This document shows, one piece after another, positions 8,541-15,605 of a stretch of 64,000 nucleotides of DNA. The notes beneath the pieces were generated by a model, which searched no databases, was not told the origin of the DNA, and was given only the letters and a program-made list of their open reading frames with translations. The position numbers were made by a program, and so were the translations under genes. Every line of letters begins with the position of its first letter. The first letter of the stretch is position 1. The stretch is taken from the NCBI GenBank assembly GCA_910584375.1, contig CAJUAH010000015.1, positions 25,240-89,239 on the forward strand, read 5' to 3'. The stretch comes from an uncultured Acetatifactor sp. Lineage in GTDB: Bacteria > Bacillota > Clostridia > Lachnospirales > Lachnospiraceae.

Positions 8541-9908
8541 TCAGAGCAGAAAAAAGCGCAGAATCTGCCGAAAACACCACCTGTAGTCGATCCGGCGCAC
8601 GGTTTCCCCGGTCACGATATGTTCCTCCCGGTATACTCTGTCCTGAAATATGTACCTGATCGTACCCACCTGCTCCCCGGCGGCCACCGGCGCTACAAGC
8701 TGGCGCTGTATGTCGCACTCCACCCGTATCTCCTCCCCGTTTTTCAGCAGAAGTCCGTCGATCTCTTCCGGAGCATCGTTATCCTCCGTCCCTCTCTCCA
8801 ATATCCGTACCGGCACCCGGGCCGTCCCGTCGATATCCAGCGTCTGCCCCCGCAGCACCGGAATCGGCTCCAGCCGCGACTCCGGATAGGCCGCCTCATC
8901 CAGCGGATGATAGGTAAAATCCTCCAGCCCATAATTCATCAGCGCCCTCGTATCGCTCCACTTGTATCCCTTGTTGTTGGGCCAGCCGCATGCCAGCAGC
9001 GCAACCACCAGCGTTTTCCCATCCCGCTCCAGCGCGCCCACATAACAGTATCCGGCCTGATTGGTAAAGCCGGTCTTGCCGCTGATAGCGCCCTGCATCA
9101 TCTGCAAAAAGGCATTGTGGTTGACACAGGTGAAACTGCGGCCGTTTTCTATGGAAAAGCTGTGGGACGGCGTCTGGGTGATCCGCAGGAAATCGTCTTT
9201 TCGGGGAGAGCGGTCTATACAGTAGCACATGATGGAGGCCAGATCCGCCGCTGTGGTGGAATGATGCTTTTCTACGGTCTCTCCGCTCTCCAGCGTCAGC
9301 ACCTGAGTGGCATCCAGGCCGTTGGGTGTGATAAACCAGGTGTCCCCGCAGCCCAGCTCCCACGCCTTGCGGTTCATCAGCGTCGCGAACGCCTCCACCG
9401 CCTGCAGGCTCTCCTCCCGGGTATAATCCGCCGGTGATTTTTCCCGCAGCGGCTCGGGCAGAAACTTCCGGCCCACATGCTCCGCTATGGCCACCGCCGC
9501 GTCATTGTGGGATTCCAGCATCAGACTGTACAACAGGTCCTCCAGCAGATAATGCTCCCCCTTTTGCACATACAGTTTCACCTTGGGCATGGAGGCGGCG
9601 TAGGAAGATATCTCCACAGTCTCTCCCACGTCCGCCGTCTCCAGGGTAAGGATACAGGTCATGATCTTGGTTGTGCTGGCCATGGGCAGCACCTGTGAAC
9701 CGTTCTTATCGTACAGTACGCGCCCGGACTCCGCGTCCATCAGCACCGCCGCCTGGGCATAGAGTTCGCCCGGCTCGGGTTCTCTGGCATGGCCCGGTAT
9801 GGGGCGCAGCGCCGTCAGAAGACAGCATAGAAAGCAGCACAGAAAGCGACATGGATAGCGGCATGGAAGACGCCTGTATTGTTTCGGTCTTTTTTTCATA
9901 TTAAACAT
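8541..9908 (-). CDS. D-alanyl-D-alanine carboxypeptidase, S11 family (DacF/PBP5-like)
   Basis: A penicillin-binding protein trimming the terminal D-Ala of peptidoglycan stems outside the membrane. All three active-site motifs are present: S78-T-T-K81 (PMASTTKIM), S133-H-N135, and K278-T-G280 (ISGKTGFT). A beta-rich PBP5_C-like domain follows, and the protein ends in a hydrophobic tail (FRQILRFFLL) fit for membrane anchoring. The signal sequence is odd, with six cysteines in residues 16-29. At 455 residues it is longer than usual because of loops after the SHN motif. A CATATATT element upstream is shared with the second dac gene. A role in sporulation is inferred, not shown. Confidence 0.92.
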   Translation of the reverse strand: MFNMKKRPKQYRRLPCRYPCRFLCCFLCCLLTALRPIPGHAREPEPGELYAQAAVLMDAESGRVLYDKNGSQVLPMASTTKIMTCILTLETADVGETVEISSYAASMPKVKLYVQKGEHYLLEDLLYSLMLESHNDAAVAIAEHVGRKFLPEPLREKSPADYTREESLQAVEAFATLMNRKAWELGCGDTWFITPNGLDATQVLTLESGETVEKHHSTTAADLASIMCYCIDRSPRKDDFLRITQTPSHSFSIENGRSFTCVNHNAFLQMMQGAISGKTGFTNQAGYCYVGALERDGKTLVVALLACGWPNNKGYKWSDTRALMNYGLEDFTYHPLDEAAYPESRLEPIPVLRGQTLDIDGTARVPVRILERGTEDNDAPEEIDGLLLKNGEEIRVECDIQRQLVAPVAAGEQVGTIRYIFQDRVYREEHIVTGETVRRIDYRWCFRQILRFFLL

Positions 9909-9936
9909 ACAACCGCCACAGATTTTTGTTTATCTC

Positions 9937-9951
9937 AATATATGAGACAGC
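9937..9951 (-). promoter_or_regulatory. Putative alternative-sigma promoter element of the first dac gene
   Basis: The minus-strand reading is GCTGTCTCATATATT. The same 15-mer with one change lies upstream of the other dac gene at 13643-13657. Its last 8 bases, CATATATT, resemble -10 elements of sporulation sigma factors (SigG/SigE type), and they end 28 bp before the dac ATG, which fits a transcription start about 20 bp upstream of it. The function is inferred. Confidence 0.45.
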
Positions 9952-9966
9952 CCGCCAATATATGAA

Positions 9967-10003
9967 ATGCCGCCGGGATCCGTTTTGCCGATCCCGGCGG
10001 CAT
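9967..10003 (-). terminator. Terminator after scpB
   Basis: A perfect 14-bp stem ATGCCGCCGGGATC/GATCCCGGCGGCAT with a 9-base loop starts 6 bp after the scpB stop. The minus-strand continuation TTTCATATATT is only mildly T-rich, but stem length and position fit the end of the scpA-scpB transcript. Confidence 0.8.
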
Positions 10004-10008
10004 TATGC

Positions 10009-10578
10009 CTATATTTCCAGCTGCATCTGCACTTCGGCCTCGGCCTGCTGCTTAAACTCCTCGATCTGCACTGTGGAAAGCTCCGGCAATTCCTCCAGGC
10101 TCCCCACGCCGAAACTGCGCAGGAACTGCTGCGTGGTACCAAAGAGCAGCGGCCTTCCCGGCGCGTCCATCCTGCCCAGCTCCGTGATCAGGTCATATTC
10201 CAGCAGCTTGTTGATGGCATGGTCGCAGCTGACCCCTCTGATTCTCTCGATCTCCACTCTGGTGATGGGCTGTTTATAAGCTATGATGGACAGCGTCTCT
10301 ATCACGGTGTCCGTCAGCACCATCTTCCTGGGCGCTTTGGCGATCCTGACCAGATACTCGTACATTTCCGCCTTGGTACAAAGCTGCACGGCATTGTCAA
10401 ACTGGGTGATGCCGATCCCTCTGCCCTCCTGTTCATATTCCCGGGCCATCTCCTCCAGAATATCCCGGGTGGTCTGCGCGTCCGTCTCTATGGCCTCCGC
10501 CAGACGGCTGATCTCCACCGATTCCCCCATGGCGAAGAGTATCGCCTCTATCGCCGCTTTCGCCTGTATCCTCTCCAT
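10009..10578 (-). CDS. scpB: Segregation and condensation protein B
   Basis: Winged-helix partner of ScpA in the SMC condensin complex. The 189 residues match ScpB in length, with two winged-helix units (about 5-85 and 90-165). Typical segments are AIEAILFAMGE near the start, LSIIAYKQPITRVEIERIRG at about 93-112, and GRPLLFGTTQQFLRSFGV at about 143-160. It follows scpA by 49 bp with an AAAGG ribosome site and ends at a strong terminator. The call is secure. Confidence 0.97.
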   Translation of the reverse strand: MERIQAKAAIEAILFAMGESVEISRLAEAIETDAQTTRDILEEMAREYEQEGRGIGITQFDNAVQLCTKAEMYEYLVRIAKAPRKMVLTDTVIETLSIIAYKQPITRVEIERIRGVSCDHAINKLLEYDLITELGRMDAPGRPLLFGTTQQFLRSFGVGSLEELPELSTVQIEEFKQQAEAEVQMQLEI

Positions 10579-10627
10579 CCGTATCTTTACCTTTCCCGAC
10601 TTTTCCCGCCGCCACAGGCAGCCTGTC

Positions 10628-11383
10628 CTATGTATCCCCGCACATATTGGACTCGATCATAATATCGCCAAAAATATTTTCCTGGGATATGGTAATCCTC
10701 CCCATCTTCATCAGCTCCAGAATCACCAGGAACGTGACTATGATCTGCATCTTACCCGCCTGCTGCTCCAGGAGCCCCCTGAAACTGAATCGCCGGTGGC
10801 TCCTGGCATAGGCCTCCACAAACAGGGAGCGCTCCTCCATATCCACTTCGTCCTTCTCTATATTGCCGTAATTGCTGCGGATCGGATCGATCTTATCCTC
10901 CTGCCGTTTCAGCATGGCCTGAAAGATCTCATTGAGCTTTACCAGGTTCATGTTCCCGATCAATTCCTCATAATTCACCGGTTGTCTGTAAGATGCCACC
11001 TCCTCCGGCAGCTGCTGCCCGCGGTAAAAGTTTTTCTCCGCGTCCACCAGCCGGTCCCGCAGTTCAAAGGACATAAACTTGAACATCTTATATTCCAGCA
11101 GTTTCTGCACCAGTTCCGCCCTGGGGTCTTCCTCCTCCCCGTCCTCGTTCACTTCCTTGGGCAGCAGCATACGGCATTTGATATCCACCAGCGTGGCGGC
11201 CATGACCAGAAACTCGCTCATGACGTTCATGTCCTCCGTCTCCATCTGCCTGATATAGTCCAGATACTGCTGGGTGATCTCCACGATGGGAATATCGTAG
11301 ATATCCACCTTGTTTTTGTCGATCAGGTGCAGCAACAGGTCCAGAGGCCCCTCGAACACCTCCAATTTTACCGGTATCGCCAT
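10628..11383 (-). CDS. scpA: Segregation and condensation protein A
   Basis: Kleisin subunit that bridges SMC heads for chromosome compaction. The 251 residues open with the ScpA signature VFEGPLDLLLHLIDKNKVDI (about 8-27) and contain SEFLVMAATLVDIKCRMLLP at about 56-75. The C-terminal winged-helix includes TFLVILELMKMGRITISQE. Length is typical. It overlaps no neighbour and is followed by scpB, the conserved order. Confidence 0.97.
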   Translation of the reverse strand: MAIPVKLEVFEGPLDLLLHLIDKNKVDIYDIPIVEITQQYLDYIRQMETEDMNVMSEFLVMAATLVDIKCRMLLPKEVNEDGEEEDPRAELVQKLLEYKMFKFMSFELRDRLVDAEKNFYRGQQLPEEVASYRQPVNYEELIGNMNLVKLNEIFQAMLKRQEDKIDPIRSNYGNIEKDEVDMEERSLFVEAYARSHRRFSFRGLLEQQAGKMQIIVTFLVILELMKMGRITISQENIFGDIMIESNMCGDT

Positions 11384-11455
11384 GCTTTCGTCCTTTCCGT
11401 GGCTTTTCTTCTAAAAGAGTATTGTACCCGTTTTCCCCGCCGTATTCAACCAGAA

Positions 11456-12334
11456 CTATTGTTCTGCCCCGGCGTCGGAACCGTCCGAGAAGTCGATGAC
11501 GATCAGCTCTCCGGGATTAAACAGCCGGAAAGGTATGGTGTGGATACCCAGCCCTCTGCTCAGGATCATCGTACTGCCGCCCTCCCGGTAGAGGCCCCCG
11601 TCATATTTTGGGAAAAAGCGCACATTGGGAGACAATAGTCCCCTGCCCCAGAGAGGGATCCGCACGATGCCGCCATGCACATGGCCGGACAGCACCAGAT
11701 CCGCCCCCCACTGGGCATAGCGGGGAAAATAATCGGGATTGTGGGCCAGCAGAACCGTGTAGTCCTCCGGCCGGGGACGGCCCAGCAGCCCGGACAGATA
11801 TTCCGGCCCCATCTCCGGCACGGTAAACCGCTTGTAATAGTACTTGTCGATCTCGGAGCCGTAGATCGTCAGATTGACCCCTGGCAGCTGCGCGTGGGTG
11901 TTGACCATGGGCCTGATACCCAGCTCCTTCAGCGCCCGGTCGTATTTTTCGGCCGCGTCCCCATAGGTGGAAGGATACAGCTTGATTCGGTGCTCATGGT
12001 TGCCGTTGGCATAGTACACCGGATACTTTTTTGCCAGGGCGCGCAGCAGAGATACCGCCCCCTCCAGTTTTTCTCCGGGTTTACCGTTTATCATGTCCCC
12101 GCCGATCAGAATCCCGTCCGGTTTCAGCTCCTCGACGGCTTTCAGCAGTCGGACATTATCTCTCCCAAACTGTTTGTTATGCAGATCGGACAAAAAGACC
12201 ATCCGACACTTTCCCCGGATCCGCCGATCCCGGATCTCATATCGCGCCACTACAAAGCGGCTGCTGTCGTAGATCATGATCCACAGGACTGCCGTGCCAA
12301 GCAGCGCCAGCGTCAATAACAATACATTCCACAT
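11456..12334 (-). CDS. Membrane-anchored metallophosphoesterase (YkuE-like)
   Basis: A 292-residue calcineurin-like phosphoesterase anchored by an N-terminal helix (LLLTLALLGTAVLWIMI). All metal-binding motifs are present in order: FLSDLHNKQFG (D-x-H), LIGGDMINGK (GGD), NGNHEHR (GNHE/D), LLAHNPDYF (H) and LSGHVHGG (GHxH). Members of this group include YkuE of Bacillus, whose substrate is unsettled. It lies between dac2 (56-bp gap) and scpA. The catalytic residues look intact; the substrate is unknown. Confidence 0.92.
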   Translation of the reverse strand: MWNVLLLTLALLGTAVLWIMIYDSSRFVVARYEIRDRRIRGKCRMVFLSDLHNKQFGRDNVRLLKAVEELKPDGILIGGDMINGKPGEKLEGAVSLLRALAKKYPVYYANGNHEHRIKLYPSTYGDAAEKYDRALKELGIRPMVNTHAQLPGVNLTIYGSEIDKYYYKRFTVPEMGPEYLSGLLGRPRPEDYTVLLAHNPDYFPRYAQWGADLVLSGHVHGGIVRIPLWGRGLLSPNVRFFPKYDGGLYREGGSTMILSRGLGIHTIPFRLFNPGELIVIDFSDGSDAGAEQ

Positions 12335-12390
12335 TTCCTTCTCCGTCCGTAAGTCTTTTCGCTAAGTGTAGTTTACCACATTCCGTCTCT

Positions 12391-13611
12391 TTACAAAAGA
12401 AATTCCCGGAAAATTTTATACAGATAGTCCCGGTATACCGCCTGAGCCACCGATTCCCCGTATAGAAGGGGAACGTACCCCAGCTCCACGCCGTCCAGCA
12501 TATATCGCACCAAACCCGCCTGTCTGCCCTGTTCCACCGGCGCCGTGGCCGAAGGAGGCAGCTCCGTCACTTTCTCCACCCGGCTGAGATCCCGGCCCAG
12601 AATATCCAGATAGCGAAACTCTCCCGCGTACACCAGGGGCACCTGCTCCTCCACGCCTCTCTCCAAAGGCAGATCCGGCAGCGGATCCGTGTTGGGATCC
12701 ACATACATGGCGCTGATGTTAAAGCCATAGGTCAACAGCGTCTGGGCGTCCTTGAAACGCCCTTTGGGATCGGGCGCCCCCATGACCACGGCGATCATAT
12801 CGATCCCGTCTTTTCTGGCCGTGGCCGCCAGGCAGAACTGGGCCTTCTGCGTGGATCCGGTCTTCAGCCCCGTGGCGTAAGGATACTGTTTCAGCAGCTT
12901 ATTGGTGCTGCTCAGGGTAAAATTGACGGTTCCCTGACGGGTCTCATGAACGATATCTTCCATCCAGATCTGGGTATAGTCATAGACCTGCGGATACCTG
13001 GTAATCAGCTCCCGGCTCATCAGCGCCACATCCCTGGCAGTGGTGTAATGCCCGTCCGAATCGGTCAGTCCGCAGCAATCCTCAAAATGGGTGTCCGTCA
13101 TGCCAAGCTGCTGGGCCTTATCGTTCATCATTGCCACAAAAGCCTCCTCGGAACCCGCGATGTGCTCCGCCACAGCTACCGACGCGTCATTGCCCGAGGC
13201 CACGGCGATACATTTGATCATGGTGTCCAGCGTCTGTGTCTCCCCCTGGGCCAGAAACACCTGGGAACCGCCCATGGAACTGGCATACTCGCTGGTGATC
13301 ACGCTGTCGCTCAGGCTGACCTTGCCGCTGTCGATCTGCTCAAACGTGAGCAGCAATGTCATAATCTTGGTGATGCTGGCCGGACAGCGCCTTTCCGTCG
13401 CGTTCAGTTCAAAGATTACCTGTCCGGTGGACGCCTCCATCAGGATCGCGGACGGAGCCGATATCTCCACCTGAGCCTGCACCGGCATGCCTGTGCCGAC
13501 AAGCTGCAGCAGGACAAACCACAGTCCCGTGACAAGCGCCGTCAGGCGTCTTGCCGCATTCTTTTTCCGCGTTCTTTTATGTATTGTTTCATGTTGGGAT
13601 CTCTCTGCCAT
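12391..13611 (-). CDS. Second D-alanyl-D-alanine carboxypeptidase, S11 family (DacF-like)
   Basis: A 406-residue S11 peptidase acting on peptidoglycan. Motifs: S79-I-T-K82, S139-G-N141 and K250-T-G252. A basic N-terminus leads into a signal helix (about 22-46) ending in VQAQ, and a PBP5_C-like domain is followed by an amphipathic C-terminal anchor (YLYKIFREFLL). It resembles Bacillus DacF/DacA in length. It shares an upstream 15-mer with the other dac gene but differs widely in sequence, so the two are old paralogues rather than a recent duplicate. Confidence 0.93.
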   Translation of the reverse strand: MAERSQHETIHKRTRKKNAARRLTALVTGLWFVLLQLVGTGMPVQAQVEISAPSAILMEASTGQVIFELNATERRCPASITKIMTLLLTFEQIDSGKVSLSDSVITSEYASSMGGSQVFLAQGETQTLDTMIKCIAVASGNDASVAVAEHIAGSEEAFVAMMNDKAQQLGMTDTHFEDCCGLTDSDGHYTTARDVALMSRELITRYPQVYDYTQIWMEDIVHETRQGTVNFTLSSTNKLLKQYPYATGLKTGSTQKAQFCLAATARKDGIDMIAVVMGAPDPKGRFKDAQTLLTYGFNISAMYVDPNTDPLPDLPLERGVEEQVPLVYAGEFRYLDILGRDLSRVEKVTELPPSATAPVEQGRQAGLVRYMLDGVELGYVPLLYGESVAQAVYRDYLYKIFREFLL

Positions 13612-13642
13612 TTACGCACCTTCCCCGTTCTGTTCTACCACT

Positions 13643-13657
13643 AATATATGGGACAGC
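13643..13657 (-). promoter_or_regulatory. Putative alternative-sigma promoter element of the second dac gene
   Basis: The minus-strand reading is GCTGTCCCATATATT, 14 of 15 identical to the element upstream of the first dac gene. A GCATA lies 16 bp further upstream, giving a GCATA-N16-CATATATTA layout that roughly resembles SigG-type forespore promoters. The distance to the ATG (about 31 bp) suits a promoter. Inference only. Confidence 0.45.
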
Positions 13658-13683
13658 GGACGCGCGTATGCACATTCCGGCAT

Positions 13684-13720
13684 AAAAACAGGGGCTGCGG
13701 CCTCTCCGCCACAACCCCGT
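13684..13720 (-). terminator. Terminator after the CmpB-like gene
   Basis: On the minus strand an 11-bp stem GGGGTTGTGGC/GCCGCAGCCCC (two G-T pairs) is followed by TGTTTTT. It lies 16 bp after the stop at 13736. Confidence 0.85.
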
Positions 13721-13735
13721 CCGGTCTCTATGATA

Positions 13736-14329
13736 CTAATTCCACCTGGCTCTGAATTTATCCACTTTTTCCGAAAGACGCTCCCGCTGCCGGGACAGAT
13801 CCACATGAAACGCATGCAATAACTGCACGATGTAGTCGATCGTCACCAACAGCATGACCACCCAGATCACTTTTGTACCCACCTGCATGGGAACCCTGTC
13901 GATGGCCTGCAGTACCCATCCATGGAGAAAAAACACGATCCCCAGGCCGTAAAATCCCCACGCAACCGTACTCTCCAGGCAGATAATCCCCTTGTAGTTA
14001 AAGGGTTTCTCGTTGTAGTCCCACCAGAGTTCCCCAAAGACGCGGAGCATCATCTTGCCCACCAGAAATTCAAAAGTGGTGGCGGAAATAGCGGCTACAA
14101 TATAGAGCAGAAATCCGTTAAACTTCAACGGGCGCAGCAACAGATAGCCGATCACGGCCCCAAAACCGTAGATCGGGCAGAACGGCCCTTTGGCAAAGCC
14201 CCTGTTGGTCAGCTTTTTATTGCAGAACGACATATAGATGGATTCCACCAGCCAGCCCAACATGCTGTATACGATAAACGCGCCGATCAAATGGTATACA
14301 TCCGTTCCAAACAGCTCTTTTGTCCACAT
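13736..14329 (-). CDS. Putative ABC-transporter type IV / CmpB-family membrane protein
   Basis: A membrane protein of the ABC_trans_CmpB family (DUF1113), whose transport role was predicted but never shown. The start at 14327-14329 (197 residues) is preferred because AGGGGG lies 9 bases upstream; the longer frame from 14416 has no ribosome site. About five hydrophobic segments are visible. Family hallmarks are YSMLGWLVESIYMS, NRGFAKGPFCPIYGFGAV and WDYNEKPFNYKGIICLE. It sits downstream of rpsU and ends at a terminator. The family is confident; the function is not. Confidence 0.82.
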   Translation of the reverse strand: MWTKELFGTDVYHLIGAFIVYSMLGWLVESIYMSFCNKKLTNRGFAKGPFCPIYGFGAVIGYLLLRPLKFNGFLLYIVAAISATTFEFLVGKMMLRVFGELWWDYNEKPFNYKGIICLESTVAWGFYGLGIVFFLHGWVLQAIDRVPMQVGTKVIWVVMLLVTIDYIVQLLHAFHVDLSRQRERLSEKVDKFRARWN

Positions 14330-14420
14330 GTTCCATACCCCCTGAGACGCCGCGAACACTGTATCGCGACATGTGTCGGAAAGCAAAAGTCCCTGACCAA
14401 AGCCAAGGACCTTCATGTCA

Positions 14421-14597
14421 TTAGTTATATTTGCGCTTTCTTGCTGCCTCGGACTTCTTCTTGCGCTTTACGCTCGGCTTCTCGTAATGCTCTCTCTTGC
14501 GGATCTCCTGCTGGATCCCTGCCTTTGCGCAACTTCTCTTGAAACGACGCAATGCGCTGTCCAAAGTCTCGTTCTCTTTTACGATTACGTTTGACAT
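14421..14597 (-). CDS. rpsU: 30S ribosomal protein S21
   Basis: A small basic ribosomal protein (58 residues), part of the 30S subunit. It starts MSNVIVKENETLDSALRRFK and ends in the usual Arg/Lys tail (KKKSEAARKRKYN). The ATG at 14595-14597 is chosen over the longer frame because a GGGAGGTCAGGTG ribosome site precedes it and the protein length matches the family. It has its own promoter at 14689-14716 and an inverted repeat in its leader. Confidence 0.97.
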   Translation of the reverse strand: MSNVIVKENETLDSALRRFKRSCAKAGIQQEIRKREHYEKPSVKRKKKSEAARKRKYN

Positions 14598-14655
14598 GAT
14601 TACACCTGACCTCCCTTCAGTCCCTTGCAAGCACCTTGACTGACTGGGTTAATAT

Positions 14656-14684
14656 TATGTACATTGGATACCCATATGTACATA
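14656..14684 (-). promoter_or_regulatory. Inverted repeat in the rpsU leader
   Basis: Perfect 9-bp arms TATGTACAT and ATGTACATA flank an 11-base centre, starting at about the predicted start point of rpsU transcription. It could be an operator or an RNA hairpin. What binds is unknown. Confidence 0.5.
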
Positions 14685-14688
14685 ACAC

Positions 14689-14716
14689 ATTATACCACAA
14701 AAGTCAGATACGTCAA
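14689..14716 (-). promoter_or_regulatory. Sigma-A promoter of rpsU
   Basis: The minus strand reads TTGACG (14711-14716), a 16-bp spacer and TATAAT (14689-14694). Start-point to ATG distance is about 85 bp, leaving room for a regulated leader. Confidence 0.75.
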
Positions 14717-14753
14717 CTGTTTTTTAATTTTTATTTTATGAATTTAAAAAAAC

Positions 14754-15605
14754 TTATTTTATCCACTGTTTGACCGTGACCGGCAGGATGAAATCGGAAT
14801 AAATGCCGTCTACGCCCTCCTCCATTCTCTGTCCGGCCTCCTTTTCGTCGTTCACCGTATGGACAAATACTTTTACGGCGCTGTTTTCCAGATCGCTCTG
14901 CTTTTGGCTGTCCCACCAGTTGGAGGGCATGACCAGAACCGGTATTTCCTTCTCAGTCATAAACTCCAATATCTCCTGTTTCTCGGGATATCCTATGTAA
15001 TACAATGTCCATATCAGATTTTTAAAGGGGTAAACCGACATCACTTCGTCGTACATTTCCTTATAATATATCTGTACGATCACTCTCGAAAGCACATTCT
15101 CGTATCCGTTATCCACGGCCGTATTCACCAATGTCCGAAACTGTTTCTCTACCTCCGTAGAATATTTTGTGTCCGTGACCATGTAAATGTCGGGATAATT
15201 TTTCATGATCTCAAACCAGTTCTCCAGAGTCAGCGGCGTGTACTTCCCATAGATGGGGGAGTCGAGAAACTCCTGTGCCGTCACTGCCCACCGCTCTTCC
15301 TCCGTCCATCCAAAGGCCTCTGCCTGCCCCAGATCCTGATACCAATCATGCCGCAGTACCATTACCCCGTCCGAAGTAATCTGTAAATCTGCCTCGAATA
15401 CCCGTTGCCCCAATTCATAATTATAGAGAAACGCCTCCCTGGCGTTGGTAGCCGCGTCCCCCTCCCATGTTCCGCCCAGCGCATGGCACACCACAGGGTA
15501 CTTTTCATACCAGGGTATCCTCAGACTGCGCTGATGAAGAGAACCCATGATCACTGCCAGAAACAAATACGCGCCGACTATTCCAAATACGATTCTCTTT
15601 TTCAC
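14754..15605 (-). CDS. Glycerophosphodiester phosphodiesterase-family protein, membrane-anchored
   Basis: GDPD enzymes hydrolyse glycerophosphodiesters to glycerol-3-phosphate. The 283 residues begin with one hydrophobic anchor (about 5-22), placing the TIM-barrel outside the membrane. Catalytic and metal positions are visible: H41 (CHALGG, where HRG is usual), N54, E71 and D73 (FEADLQITSDG), and H86 (VLRHDW). The start is GTG at 15603-15605, overlapping the LtaS-like stop by GTGA, with GGAGG 7 bases upstream, which indicates translational coupling. Its partner suggests a polyglycerolphosphate or lipid-linked substrate; that is inference. Confidence 0.85.
   Translation of the reverse strand: MKKRIVFGIVGAYLFLAVIMGSLHQRSLRIPWYEKYPVVCHALGGTWEGDAATNAREAFLYNYELGQRVFEADLQITSDGVMVLRHDWYQDLGQAEAFGWTEEERWAVTAQEFLDSPIYGKYTPLTLENWFEIMKNYPDIYMVTDTKYSTEVEKQFRTLVNTAVDNGYENVLSRVIVQIYYKEMYDEVMSVYPFKNLIWTLYYIGYPEKQEILEFMTEKEIPVLVMPSNWWDSQKQSDLENSAVKVFVHTVNDEKEAGQRMEEGVDGIYSDFILPVTVKQWIK

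Noticed and set aside
14330..14416. N-terminal extension of the CmpB-like protein
   Set aside because: No ribosome site at 14416; the family's first helix begins after the internal ATG, which has AGGGGG upstream.
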